In this document: piece after piece, positions 1-7,441 of the stretch | Numbering within the stretch: the stretch's first letter is position 1 | How the letters are laid out: each line of letters starts with the position of its first letter | NCBI RefSeq assembly: GCF_009649845.1 | Contig: NZ_WJIE01000031.1 | Location: 1 to 42,867 of the forward strand | Direction of reading: 5' to 3' | DNA length: 42,867 nt | Source of the DNA: Polyangium spumosum | GTDB taxonomy: Bacteria > Myxococcota_A > Polyangia > Polyangiales > Polyangiaceae | Position numbers and translations under genes: made by a program | Notes under the pieces: model-generated | What the model was told of the DNA's origin: nothing | Databases searched by the model: none | Seen by the model: only the letters and a program-made list of their open reading frames with translations

Positions 1-111
1 ACCTCCGAAGAAAGATCGCCGAAGCAGAAGCCCGCGCCACGCCGCCGAGCTGACATCCCACCCCCACTGCACCAGAGCTCGCGCGAAAACGTCGCGTCGC
101 TGCAGGACAGT

Positions 112-558
112 GTGCGCGTAGATAGCGAGGGTCGGTCACACGGCGAGATCCACACGCCCAAGACCGGCCAGCGGGAGATCCCGATCTCCAGGGAGCTCGC
201 GCGTCTCCTCGCCCCCATCGTGAAGAGGGGACCCAGGGAGGCGCACGTCGCCCTGAACGACCACGGCAAACCGTGGGGTCAGTTCGGGATCGACCAAGCG
301 TTCGAGCGCGTCTGCCGGCGGGCGGGCCTGAGCGGGTGGTCGGTGTACGGTCTCCGACACTACGCGATTACCAGTTGGCTCCGCGCTGGCATCCCTGTCC
401 ACGTCGTCCAGAAGATGGCAGGTCACAAGCACCTGGCGACCACGCAGAAGTACGTCCACTTCCTCAAGCAGGACCTGGAAGAGGCAGCCCGCCGGCTGCC
501 GGTACGCCGAACTCGGCAGAACGCCAAGACGGACGGCCAGGACGAGGACCAGAGCTGA
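112..558 (+). CDS. Tyrosine recombinase/integrase, C-terminal catalytic part
   Basis: This 148-residue product matches the C-terminal half of phage-type tyrosine integrases. A TPKTGQREIPIS stretch (residues 15-26) is typical of the strand leading into the catalytic domain. It is followed by LRH (81-83, second catalytic Arg), GHKH (104-107, catalytic His) and QKYVHF with the nucleophile Tyr114. The usual His of the HxxR motif is Tyr79 (YGLR), a substitution that occurs in the family. The first catalytic Arg and the whole core-binding domain are absent. The frame stays open to base 1, but residues before the GTG do not look like integrase, so the gene is either 5'-truncated or fused to unrelated sequence. 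Its position next to a tRNA 3' remnant supports a role in site-specific integration of an element. Probably inactive as it stands; start uncertain. Confidence 0.8.
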   Translation: MRVDSEGRSHGEIHTPKTGQREIPISRELARLLAPIVKRGPREAHVALNDHGKPWGQFGIDQAFERVCRRAGLSGWSVYGLRHYAITSWLRAGIPVHVVQKMAGHKHLATTQKYVHFLKQDLEEAARRLPVRRTRQNAKTDGQDEDQS

Positions 559-603
559 GGCCACCGAACCGACCATCGTCGGTTGAGGCCACAGTGAGGC
601 CAC
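556..603 (+). repeat. Three direct TGAGGCCAC repeats next to the att core
   Basis: Exact copies of TGAGGCCAC start at 556, 584 and 595. The first overlaps the integrase stop codon. They lie between the integrase gene and the tRNA-derived core, where tyrosine integrases usually have arm-type binding sites or excisionase sites. The function is inferred from location only. Confidence 0.55.
567..584 (+). terminator. Short perfect hairpin after the integrase
   Basis: A 7-bp perfect inverted repeat (AACCGAC / GTCGGTT) with a CATC loop lies 9 bases after the integrase stop. No T-tract follows, so this is at best a weak or factor-assisted terminator. It could equally be part of the attachment-site structure. 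Confidence 0.3.
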
Positions 604-674
604 AGGATTTCTGGCCACCGGACGGGCGATCAACCTCGCGGTCTGTAACCCCGCGGAATCACCCAAGAAACGCC

Positions 675-723
675 TGGAGCCGCCTTCGAGATTTGAACTC
701 GAGACCTACGGTTTACGAAACCC
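675..723 (-). other. 3' half of tRNA-Thr(CGU): attachment-site remnant
   Basis: Read on the minus strand, the segment contains an anticodon loop TTCGTAA (anticodon CGT at 717-715), then a variable region, a perfect 5-bp T stem (TCGAG/CTCGA) closing the loop TTCAAAT, the acceptor 3' strand AGGCGGC, discriminator T and an encoded CCA (677-675). The matching 5' acceptor strand GCCGCCT and a D arm are not found to the right, so this is not a complete tRNA. An anticodon-loop-to-CCA block of about 49 bp is the usual identity segment shared between a tRNA gene and an integrating element. The remnant therefore marks an element boundary. Confidence 0.75.
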
Positions 724-981
724 CTCCGAGCCTTCTCGGGTGACTCGCCAATTGCAGCCTTTTCGCAGGGATTTCAGAGGGTTGGAGGTGGACAGGAGCG
801 GACAGGTTGGGACGGGTCTGGACGCGAGATTTGGCAAAGATTTGGCACGGGGAGCCGCCTGACGAACGGGATCGGCATCCCGGTCCAGCAGTTGTCCTCC
901 CTTCCCCTCCCCTTCCCTGAAGTCGGGACCGACAAACAGGCTTGACAGCCACAGGTTCTATGTGGCGGAAGCGATCCCGAT

Positions 982-1818
982 CTACTGGACGCGCTGGCGA
1001 GCGGGCGAAGCCGCGAGCCGGTCGCGCGCCTCTGTCAGCCGACGCTCGAGCGCTTCGCGCGCCGCGGTCTGCGTCATGAGCTCCCGCTCTAGCTCGGCCG
1101 CAACGCGCTCGTGCTCGTCCACGATCGTCTGCCCGTATGCTGCGAGCTCGTCGTCCCCCACGTCGCGCGCAAGCTGCACGCGTCGCCGCCATTCCTCCGT
1201 CTGTGCACGCGCCGCGGCGAGCTGTTCTCTGAACGCGCTCTCGTCGCGCCTCACCTCGCCGACGGCCAGCTCGGCCGCGCGGAGCAGCGCCTGCTTTTGC
1301 GCGGCTGTCCTCGGCTTCGAGCCGCTGAGCTTCGCGAGCCACCGAGCTCTCAGGATCTCTCCTGCGTGCCTGGCGATCCCGGACTCAGCCTGAAACAGCA
1401 GGATCGCGCCGATGATCTGCGCGGTCGCCACCCGCTCGGCGGCGGCGATCCGCTCCTCGACCTGCATGATCGCGCTGTCGATCGTCGCGCGGAGTGCCGC
1501 GGCCGCCTCCACCTCGGCCTCCACATCGTGGAGGAACAGCAACTCGATCTCCTTCCTCCACCGATGTGCGCCCCGCGTGAGTGCCGCCTTCGGCAGACGT
1601 GGCCGCTTCGCACGCGCCGCACGCCTCTGCGCCGCGTGGAAAGAGGCATCGATCCGCTTCTGCCCCTCGCTCCATGTCGCCTCGTATCCGCGCCGGAGCT
1701 CGTCGCTCCGCCGCGCGACGAGCCTCACGACCGCTCGGTCGACCTCCGCAACGAGAGCGCGGGGATCGTCGGTATCCGTGCGGCGACCGTCCTTTCGGGC
1801 ACGACGGGGCTTGGCCAT
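982..1818 (-). CDS. Hypothetical coiled-coil protein
   Basis: The product (278 residues from the ATG at 1818) is very rich in Ala, Arg and Glu. From about residue 40 to the C-terminus it is almost entirely heptad-like helix, for example around EEWRRRVQLA and ELERELMTQT. A basic N-terminus (MAKPRRARKDGRR) precedes the helical part. No catalytic motif, signal peptide or membrane segment is visible. The frame extends far upstream, but the extra N-terminal sequence is low-complexity and lies opposite the start of the divergent gene at 1927, so I chose the internal ATG; ATG 1836 is the alternative. No clear Shine-Dalgarno. The gene is divergent from the 1927 gene with about 110 bp between them. 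Function unknown; structural or scaffold role possible. Confidence 0.6.
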   Translation of the reverse strand: MAKPRRARKDGRRTDTDDPRALVAEVDRAVVRLVARRSDELRRGYEATWSEGQKRIDASFHAAQRRAARAKRPRLPKAALTRGAHRWRKEIELLFLHDVEAEVEAAAALRATIDSAIMQVEERIAAAERVATAQIIGAILLFQAESGIARHAGEILRARWLAKLSGSKPRTAAQKQALLRAAELAVGEVRRDESAFREQLAAARAQTEEWRRRVQLARDVGDDELAAYGQTIVDEHERVAAELERELMTQTAAREALERRLTEARDRLAASPARQRVQ

Positions 1819-1901
1819 TCGCAGAGCATGCAGCATTCGCGGCCCGACTGCGCGCACGATGTGCGACTTCGTCGGGCGACGACGGACGGGGGCGGATCGG
1901 C

Positions 1902-1907
1902 TATACT
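1902..1907 (+). promoter_or_regulatory. Candidate -10 box (TATACT)
   Basis: TATACT matches the sigma-70 -10 consensus TATAAT at five of six positions. It lies 19 bases upstream of the ATG at 1927, in the divergent intergenic region. No convincing -35 box is seen 16-18 bases upstream. It would drive the three-gene plus-strand operon 1927-4689. Confidence 0.35.
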
Positions 1908-1926
1908 GCGTCTCATCGAGCGCACG

Positions 1927-2511
1927 ATGTACACCGTGAAGCGCCTGGAGGGCTCCGACGCACCGCGCCCCGCACGCTGGCTCGGCGCAAGTGAGGGGAA
2001 CGAAGGGCCGATCTACGTCCTCGAGCGCGGGGACGAGGTCGTATGGAGTGTGGGCATCGATTTCGGCAGGGCTTCCTTCGTCCCATTCCGTGAGGAGCTG
2101 GTCTGGGAGAGTGCCGACGCGATCGTCCTCGGAGGTGGGGACACCGTGTACGTACTCGACATCGGGACCAGCGCCCTCCGCGCCACGATCGCCGTTCCTT
2201 CGCGTTTCGGCCACCTGGCGCTCGCGCCCGTGCCCACTCCGGACGGAGGAGAGGAGTTCCTCTTCGTCCTGGGCTGGACGGACGTGCACGCGGTGGATCG
2301 AAGGCTCGAAACCCGGTGGATCGCACGAAACGTTGCAGTCGACGGCATCGTTTTCCACGAGATTCGAGGCGACGCGCTGATCGTATCGGCGGAGATGGAT
2401 CCGCCGGGCGGCTGGGTCGAGGTTGCGCTCGACATCCGGACTGGGAGCGAGCTGTCGCGACGGTCCCCTTCGCTCCCCGGCCCACGGTCTGGTACCGTGC
2501 ATAACGACTGA
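1927..2511 (+). CDS. Hypothetical beta-rich protein (first gene of LRR/PP2C operon)
   Basis: A 194-residue protein built from repeated beta-strand pairs with GGGDTVYVLDIGTS- and GWTDVHAVDRRL-type blades, reminiscent of a partial WD40/PQQ-like propeller. It has no signal peptide, membrane helix or catalytic motif. The ATG at 1927 was chosen because the frame upstream is the mirror image of the divergent coiled-coil gene. It ends 4 bases before the LRR gene and probably shares its transcript with that and the PP2C gene. No family recognised. Confidence 0.65.
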   Translation: MYTVKRLEGSDAPRPARWLGASEGNEGPIYVLERGDEVVWSVGIDFGRASFVPFREELVWESADAIVLGGGDTVYVLDIGTSALRATIAVPSRFGHLALAPVPTPDGGEEFLFVLGWTDVHAVDRRLETRWIARNVAVDGIVFHEIRGDALIVSAEMDPPGGWVEVALDIRTGSELSRRSPSLPGPRSGTVHND

Positions 2512-2515
2512 ATTC

Positions 2516-3715
2516 ATGGACCGAGCAACCTTCGCCTCCCGCCTCGAAACCGCATCCCTCCGGGCTCGCGACTTCGCGCGCGAGCTGGTCCTCGAGCACC
2601 TGCCAGACGAGATTCGCTTCGATGTCGTGCTCAACGCGTCCTACGACGGAAACCCCCTTCACCCGGACGAGGTTGTTTTTCCCGGCGACGGCGAGCGCTT
2701 CTCACGCGCCGACCTGAAGGGCGTCGATGCCACGACGGTCCTCGATCTGCTCCTTCGCGACGGCATGGTCCCCGAGTGGATCAACCTCACCGTGACGCAC
2801 GAGCACGGAGGCAAAACGTTCATTGAAGTGCTTTGCTGCGGTCGATTCACCGCCAACGAATCATTGCTTTACCATGCGGAGGAGGGGTATCCGCCTTTTC
2901 ATGTCCTGGGCCCTTCGATCCCGCCCCACGTCGAGACGCCGAGTCGCTCACGGTACAGCCTGTACTGGTCGATGGAGGTCCATGATGACGAGCTCGAAAG
3001 GCTCGATGGTCGGGACCAAGTACAGACGTTATGCCTGCGTGGCGGCGGGATCCATGACCACACGCTGGAGCGATTGGCCCGGCTGCATCGGCTGCGCTCG
3101 CTCCGGCTTGAAGGCACCTCAGTCCGCGGAGAAGGTCTCGTTCACGCGGTCGGAGGGGCGCTCCAATATCTGATGATATCGGGATCGCTCGTGCGGATCG
3201 ATGGGCTTGCGTGCTTGCCGAGCAGCCTGTCATCGCTCGTTTCGCTGACTCTCGACGAGAGCCCGCTCGTCGAGGGTGAACTGGCACACCTGCAGCGTAT
3301 GACGAGGGTTCATACGCTCGAGCTCACGAACACGTCCGTGACCGACGAGGGCGCGCGTCTCCTCGCGGCTGCGCCGACGCTGCGCGAGCTCGATCTCAGC
3401 GGCACGGCGATCTCCGATGGGGCCTGCGCCCATCTCGGCCGCATGGCCGCGCTGGAGACGCTCTCGCTGGATCGGACGGCAGTAACGGATGCCGGCGTGC
3501 GCCATCTCGCGAACGTGCCGCGCCTGCGGTTCCTGTCGCTCGCCGGCACGGGCGTCACCGATCGAGGAGCGGCAAGCCTGGTCGATTCAACCTGCCTGCA
3601 GCAGGTCGACCTTCATGACACGCAGGTAACGCCGACGGGTGTTGCCCTGCTGAGGAAACGCAAGATTTACGTGGTGAGAGCGCCGCGTCGTGGAAACGCG
3701 GTCCCCGCCTCATAG
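2516..3715 (+). CDS. Leucine-rich-repeat protein
   Basis: A 399-residue protein. Residues 1 to about 150 form a non-repetitive N-terminal domain with no recognised fold. From about residue 165 onward there are LRRs of 23-24 residues of the pattern L..L.L.GT.VTD.G...L, clearest near the C-terminus (LRELDLSGTAISDGA, LETLSLDRTAVTDAG, LRFLSLAGTGVTDRG). The T-x-[VI]-[TS]-D type resembles the LRR class common in planctomycetes and myxobacteria, usually used for protein-protein contact. The ATG at 2516 follows the previous stop by 4 bases; upstream in-frame sequence overlaps the previous gene and was not used. It is followed after 5 bases by a PP2C-type phosphatase gene, so a signalling or scaffold role is likely. 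No export signal seen. Confidence 0.8.
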   Translation: MDRATFASRLETASLRARDFARELVLEHLPDEIRFDVVLNASYDGNPLHPDEVVFPGDGERFSRADLKGVDATTVLDLLLRDGMVPEWINLTVTHEHGGKTFIEVLCCGRFTANESLLYHAEEGYPPFHVLGPSIPPHVETPSRSRYSLYWSMEVHDDELERLDGRDQVQTLCLRGGGIHDHTLERLARLHRLRSLRLEGTSVRGEGLVHAVGGALQYLMISGSLVRIDGLACLPSSLSSLVSLTLDESPLVEGELAHLQRMTRVHTLELTNTSVTDEGARLLAAAPTLRELDLSGTAISDGACAHLGRMAALETLSLDRTAVTDAGVRHLANVPRLRFLSLAGTGVTDRGAASLVDSTCLQQVDLHDTQVTPTGVALLRKRKIYVVRAPRRGNAVPAS

Positions 3716-3720
3716 CCGTC

Positions 3721-4689
3721 ATGGGCATATTCGATATTGTTGTGGCCGAAGCAGAGTGCCCGCGCTGCGGCGACCTGCAGCCGTGGCGAATCCAGTACAA
3801 GTACGGGTATTGCCGCCTGCACGAGTACACGCTTGGCGACGCGATTTGCTGGTTCGACCCACCAGGGCGACGCGCACCCCTGATCGACATGGGGGAGAAC
3901 GTGGCCGGTCTGGTTGCCGTGTCGGGCACGCCGGAGGCCGCATGCCGCCACTGCAAAGTCGAGCCGGACGAAGCAACGGTGTGGTTCCGAGACAACGTCG
4001 TGGAGAGCGTCGAGGTGGGCGTCCCCGTGCCAAATGACGACTTCATACCCGTCACCCCTCCACTGGAATGGCTACAGGTCTGGTCGCAGCGGCGCGCTGG
4101 CAGTGCAAACGAGGATCGCCTTGAAGCGAGCTGCCGTGGTCGCCGGTGGACACTGGTCATTGCGGACGGCGCGGGCGGGCTTTCCGGCGGCGCGCTCGCT
4201 GCACAACGGGCAGCGGAGGCGGTGTCTGCCTTGGGTGCAGACATGGAGCTCACGCCTGCGACTTGGTGCGAACGGCTCGTGCAACTCGACCGCGAAATGT
4301 CCGCGGATCCAAAGTGTGGGGAGACGACGCTCGTCGTGGTCCAGGTGAGCGGCAGCGAGCTGTGGGGCGCGAGCATCGGAGACTCGGGGGCGCTCCTCGT
4401 AGAGGCCGGGCGGGTCGTGGAGCTGACCGCGAGGCAGAAGCGCAAGCCGCTTCTCGGCAGTGGGGAATGCATGCCTACGAGTATCGAGCGTCAGCCCCTC
4501 ACGGGGCGTCTTCTCCTGGCGTCCGACGGTCTTTTGAAATACCTGCCTCAACCAAGGCTCTCCGGGATCGCTTTGGCGGGTGACGTCCGCTCGGCCGTCG
4601 ATGCGCTGGTCGAGGCTGTGGAGCTTCCTTCGGGGAGGTTCCACGACGATGTCGCCGTGATACTCGCCGAGCATGTCGTGCGCTCGTGA
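3721..4689 (+). CDS. PP2C-family protein phosphatase with N-terminal zinc-ribbon
   Basis: A 322-residue protein. The N-terminal ~80 residues carry two Cys pairs, CPRC (about 13-16) and CRHC (about 75-78), suggesting a zinc ribbon. Residues ~120-320 look like a PP2C (PPM) Ser/Thr phosphatase: ADGAGG (metal-binding Asp/Gly), GETTLVVV, ASIGDSGALL, LLLASDGLL and HDDVAVIL correspond to the family's metal-binding and core motifs. The domain is short for PP2C but all main metal-ligand motifs are present, so activity is plausible. Third gene of the plus-strand operon with the LRR protein, 5 bases downstream of it. It likely dephosphorylates Ser/Thr targets of the many Hanks-type kinases of such bacteria; the target is unknown. 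Convergent with the next gene. Confidence 0.8.
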   Translation: MGIFDIVVAEAECPRCGDLQPWRIQYKYGYCRLHEYTLGDAICWFDPPGRRAPLIDMGENVAGLVAVSGTPEAACRHCKVEPDEATVWFRDNVVESVEVGVPVPNDDFIPVTPPLEWLQVWSQRRAGSANEDRLEASCRGRRWTLVIADGAGGLSGGALAAQRAAEAVSALGADMELTPATWCERLVQLDREMSADPKCGETTLVVVQVSGSELWGASIGDSGALLVEAGRVVELTARQKRKPLLGSGECMPTSIERQPLTGRLLLASDGLLKYLPQPRLSGIALAGDVRSAVDALVEAVELPSGRFHDDVAVILAEHVVRS

Positions 4690-4735
4690 CTCCGTACGAC
4701 GGCACCCAACGACGGCCATGAAGTCTACGTGTAGC

Positions 4736-5515
4736 TTACTCCGTTGCCCGTGCCGCCATCCATCGCCCGTGCGCGCGTTGGAAGATTAATGGCGCCGCGG
4801 GGTGCGCCAGCGGAATCCACTGCGCGCTCATGTTGCCGATGCGCACGGCCCGAGCATTTCCGTAATGCCCTGGATCCGGGCGTAGGCGGCTCCCCGGGTC
4901 CTCGGAGGTCGCAAGCGGGACGAGCTCGCGAAAGACGCGCAGCGCCGCGTTGCCGAGCGTCACGATGACCTCCGCGCGCGCAGTCCGAAGCTCAGCCAAG
5001 AGCCGGTCGCGATGATCTCGCAGCGCCTCGCGTACGATGTCGTTCTCCGAGGGATGCGGTAAAAACGTTGCACGGAGAAGCCCGTTTGCAACAGCGAATG
5101 GTGCATACGTATTCTCGATCCGTCGTGCCCCGCCGGTGCTGCCGCGGTAGGTGTCGAGGCAGTCGGTGATCCAGGCAGCGCCACGCGCGGCCCCCAGAGG
5201 CGCGAGCACCTGCCGCTCCACCCAGACCCCGGAGGAGCCGTTCAGATTTCCGCACCGTCCGATCCGACCCCACGCCGGCGAGAAGCCGACGGAAGCCTTC
5301 CAGCGCTCGATATGCACGCCTTCATCCGCCCCCGCCCAGAAGGGCTCGGGTTCGTTTGCCACCGCGAGCGCCTTCACGGGCTTCCAGGGTCGAGGTGGCT
5401 CCCACGCGACGCGAAGCGCGCTCGGATAGGCGCCGAGCACGAAAAGGCCACGGGGCGAGGACGCGGATGGCGGGCAGGAGGCGACGGGGACGCCGAAGGG
5501 GAAGCGCTGCTCCAT
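4736..5515 (-). CDS. Uracil-DNA-glycosylase-fold protein
   Basis: The 259-residue product has the UDG-superfamily outline: GLFVLGAYPSALRVAW near residues 23-38 (the G-x-x-P-type uracil-pocket loop), then ANEPEPFW, a central EVIVTLGNAALRVF strand-helix unit, and a C-terminal LAHPAAP corresponding to the family's H-P-(S/A) loop. The classical catalytic Asp/Asn after the first loop is not obvious, so base-excision activity is uncertain. Length is normal for family 4/5-like UDGs and the related uncharacterised group. ATG at 5515 was chosen; the Shine-Dalgarno is weak. It lies 49 bp downstream of the radical SAM gene on the same strand and may be cotranscribed. Confidence 0.6.
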   Translation of the reverse strand: MEQRFPFGVPVASCPPSASSPRGLFVLGAYPSALRVAWEPPRPWKPVKALAVANEPEPFWAGADEGVHIERWKASVGFSPAWGRIGRCGNLNGSSGVWVERQVLAPLGAARGAAWITDCLDTYRGSTGGARRIENTYAPFAVANGLLRATFLPHPSENDIVREALRDHRDRLLAELRTARAEVIVTLGNAALRVFRELVPLATSEDPGSRLRPDPGHYGNARAVRIGNMSAQWIPLAHPAAPLIFQRAHGRWMAARATE

Positions 5516-5564
5516 GATCTCGTCGCCGCGATCCTACCCGATTCTGGGTCGCAAAAGCATCTCC

Positions 5565-7013
5565 TCATGCCACGACGCGTAACCCTGGCAGCGCGCGCGG
5601 CGCCGTCGCCATCCGCCACCCCAGCACGCTCGCCCACGGCCATTCCCCGGTGATCGCGATTCCCCAGGCATCCGGCGAACGCGCCATCGGCGAGAGTCGC
5701 TCGAGCTGGAAGTCGTTGTGCTCCACCACGGCGCGCAATCCGGTGCGTCGCGAGAGCTCTTCCCGCACCCACGCGAGCTCCTCGGCCGCAGCGACTGCGT
5801 TTTGCTCGGGGAACCCCGTGATGTAATTGACCACGAGCCCGACGCCGGCTTCCCCCGCGGCATCGAGCACGCGTAAAAACAAACCCTTCGATTGCTTCTT
5901 GTCGATGCGCCGTTGCTGTTCCGGATCGATCGTCTCGAGCCCCACCTCCAGCGTATCGCATCCACCCAGCGAAAGCCGCCGTAGCGCCGTCGCATCGAGC
6001 GATGCATGCAGCTTCGTGCACCCGCTCCAGCGAACGCGCCCCGCGATCTGCTCGGAAAGCGCCGCGAGTCGCTTCGGGACGAGCAGGCTGTCCTTGAACG
6101 CGACGTTTGCGCCTCGCTCTGCCGCTGTTCTCACGACGGGCTCGACGACCGCATCCTGGAGCGTTCGGTAGACGCCCTCGATCGTCGGGTACGTGCAGAA
6201 CTCACACTTCCCATAGCTGCAACCGCGAGACGCTTGCGTCGGCAGCGTGAGGCGCGGCAATCCATACAGCGATAGATCCTGAAAGACAGGCGCATGCGTC
6301 GGATCGTCCACGGCACGACGAACCATTCGACCGCCGGCACGCAAGCATTCCTGTGGCAACGGCAGGTCGCGTGCGACCGCGTCGAGCAACTCGACGAACG
6401 TGCGCTCGGCATACCCGATCACGAACGTATCCACGAACCGGCCGAACCGGGCATCCTGCACGATCCGGTCCTGCAACGCCGTTACATGAGCGCCGCCCCA
6501 AACGATTTGCACCGACGGCCAGAGCTCCCGGGCAATCGCGCTCGCGACGAGCCCGAGCAACACCTGCCCGCTGAAAAGTACGGAGACCCCGAACACGTCG
6601 GGCCGCGTGGAGGATTCGAGCTGCGAGCGGATCCAATGGCCCACGGGTGACGCGACGAGGCGCTCGACCGCAGCATCCACGGCGTCGTGCGAGCACGTGA
6701 GCGATAGATGGGGATCCGCGTCACCGAGGCGATCGAAGTCGGTCAGGTACACCTGGAGCATGGGCACGAACGTCTCGCGCTGGAGCGCGGAAAGGAGCGC
6801 GCCGGGCTTGTCGTGGTCGCCGACGACGGTCGAAGCAGGGAGTTCGAGGTCGGGCGGAAGCCGTTCGCGAATCCACCGGATGCTCAGGTCGAGCGCGTCG
6901 GCCTCGTGCCCCGCGGCGCGAGCGGCGGCGACGAGGAGCGCGGGGCCGAGGAGGGGGCCTGCGCTGTACTTGAGAAGGGGCGGAACGACGAGGAGCGCAC
7001 GGGCAGCGGGCAT
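5565..7013 (-). CDS. B12-binding-type radical SAM enzyme
   Basis: A 482-residue protein with the two-part layout of cobalamin-binding radical SAM enzymes. The N-terminal ~230 residues form a Rossmann-like domain (ALLVVPPLLKYSAGPLLGPA at the start, IVWGGAHVTALQ around 175-185). The radical SAM core begins near 255. The Fe-S motif is RGCSYGKCEFC, Cys265/270/273, i.e. CX4CX2C rather than the common CX3CX2C; the bases were checked and give that spacing. LEVGLETIDPEQQRRIDKK and NYITGFPEQN are typical downstream core motifs. A strong GGAGGT Shine-Dalgarno (7018-7023, 4 bases from the ATG) fixes the start. The substrate cannot be told from sequence. Neighbours are a UDG-like gene downstream and a 56-residue disordered protein upstream. 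Confidence 0.8.
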   Translation of the reverse strand: MPAARALLVVPPLLKYSAGPLLGPALLVAAARAAGHEADALDLSIRWIRERLPPDLELPASTVVGDHDKPGALLSALQRETFVPMLQVYLTDFDRLGDADPHLSLTCSHDAVDAAVERLVASPVGHWIRSQLESSTRPDVFGVSVLFSGQVLLGLVASAIARELWPSVQIVWGGAHVTALQDRIVQDARFGRFVDTFVIGYAERTFVELLDAVARDLPLPQECLRAGGRMVRRAVDDPTHAPVFQDLSLYGLPRLTLPTQASRGCSYGKCEFCTYPTIEGVYRTLQDAVVEPVVRTAAERGANVAFKDSLLVPKRLAALSEQIAGRVRWSGCTKLHASLDATALRRLSLGGCDTLEVGLETIDPEQQRRIDKKQSKGLFLRVLDAAGEAGVGLVVNYITGFPEQNAVAAAEELAWVREELSRRTGLRAVVEHNDFQLERLSPMARSPDAWGIAITGEWPWASVLGWRMATAPRALPGLRVVA

Positions 7014-7111
7014 GAGGACCTCCGGGATCGTGGTCCGCAGGCGTCGCTGCGAACCGTCCGAAGGCCCCAGTCAGGAGGGGGCAAAACGTGACGAAGATTT
7101 TTTTCGAGAGC

Positions 7112-7143
7112 GCGGGGCGCGTCCCCGGAGGAGCGCGCCCCGC
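7112..7143 (-). terminator. GC hairpin downstream of the 56-residue gene
   Basis: A perfect 10-bp inverted repeat, GCGGGGCGCG / CGCGCCCCGC, with a 12-base loop begins 10 bases after the stop of the minus-strand gene at 7154. On the minus strand it is followed by an A-run rather than a T-run (the T7 stretch at about 7098-7104 is on the plus strand). It is therefore a strong structural stop but not a textbook intrinsic terminator. Confidence 0.45.
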
Positions 7144-7153
7144 TGTTGTCACG

Positions 7154-7324
7154 TCACTTCTTGGGCTGCTCCTTCGGCGGCGACGGCTGCGCTGCGGGCG
7201 CAGGCGGCGGGGCGTTGCCATGCCCCTGCCGTTCACGGTTGATCCGGTCGGCCTCGTACGCCGGGTTGTTGGGGTTCTTGACCTTCGCGCGATCGTCGTT
7301 CGGGCTGGACGGCTTGTTCGCCAT
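7154..7324 (-). CDS. Small disordered Pro/Asn-rich protein (56 residues)
   Basis: Starting at the ATG 7324-7322, a clean 56-codon frame ends with TGA at 7156-7154. The product is hydrophilic: an N-terminal half rich in Lys, Asn and Asp with VKNPNNPAYEADRINRE, and a C-terminal tail of Pro/Ala ending KEQPKK. It has no Cys, signal peptide or membrane segment. The gene sits between two perfect GC hairpins, one on each side, so it looks like its own transcription unit. Coding is supported by the codon bias and by the coherent low-complexity composition, but there is only a weak GAG-type ribosome site. Function unknown. Adjacent to a radical SAM enzyme, but the sequence shows no leader/core features of a RiPP precursor. 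Confidence 0.6.
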   Translation of the reverse strand: MANKPSSPNDDRAKVKNPNNPAYEADRINRERQGHGNAPPPAPAAQPSPPKEQPKK

Positions 7325-7372
7325 GGTTTCTGCTCGTTTTCGTGATGGGAATTCGCGCCCTCCTGGCGCGAG

Positions 7373-7395
7373 GCGGAGCCGCTAACCGGCTCCGC
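7373..7395 (-). terminator. Hairpin between sigma-factor gene and the 56-residue gene
   Basis: A perfect 9-bp inverted repeat (GCGGAGCCG / CGGCTCCGC) with a CTAAC loop lies 47 bases downstream of the minus-strand sigma-factor stop. No T-tract follows on the minus strand. It is likely a transcript-end structure. Confidence 0.45.
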
Positions 7396-7441
7396 AGCTC
7401 CCAGTCACGAGGCGACGAGACGTGACAAAAATTCCTGTAAG

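Larger units (their letters stand above)
559..981. other. Gene-free region around the att remnant
   Basis: Apart from the repeats, the hairpin and the tRNA remnant listed separately, I see no credible coding sequence here. The stretch 724-981 has short open frames only as shadows and no recognisable structural RNA. Confidence 0.6.

Noticed and set aside
675-790. Complete tRNA-Thr gene
   Set aside because: No 5' acceptor strand matching AGGCGGC and no D arm upstream of the anticodon arm; the anticodon stem itself pairs imperfectly.
7098-7143. Intrinsic terminator using the T7 run at about 7098-7104
   Set aside because: The T-run is on the wrong side of the hairpin for either strand.
7013-7324. 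RiPP cluster (radical SAM plus 56-residue precursor)
   Set aside because: The peptide has no Cys, no core-like Ser/Thr/aromatic segment and no leader motif, and a hairpin separates the genes.
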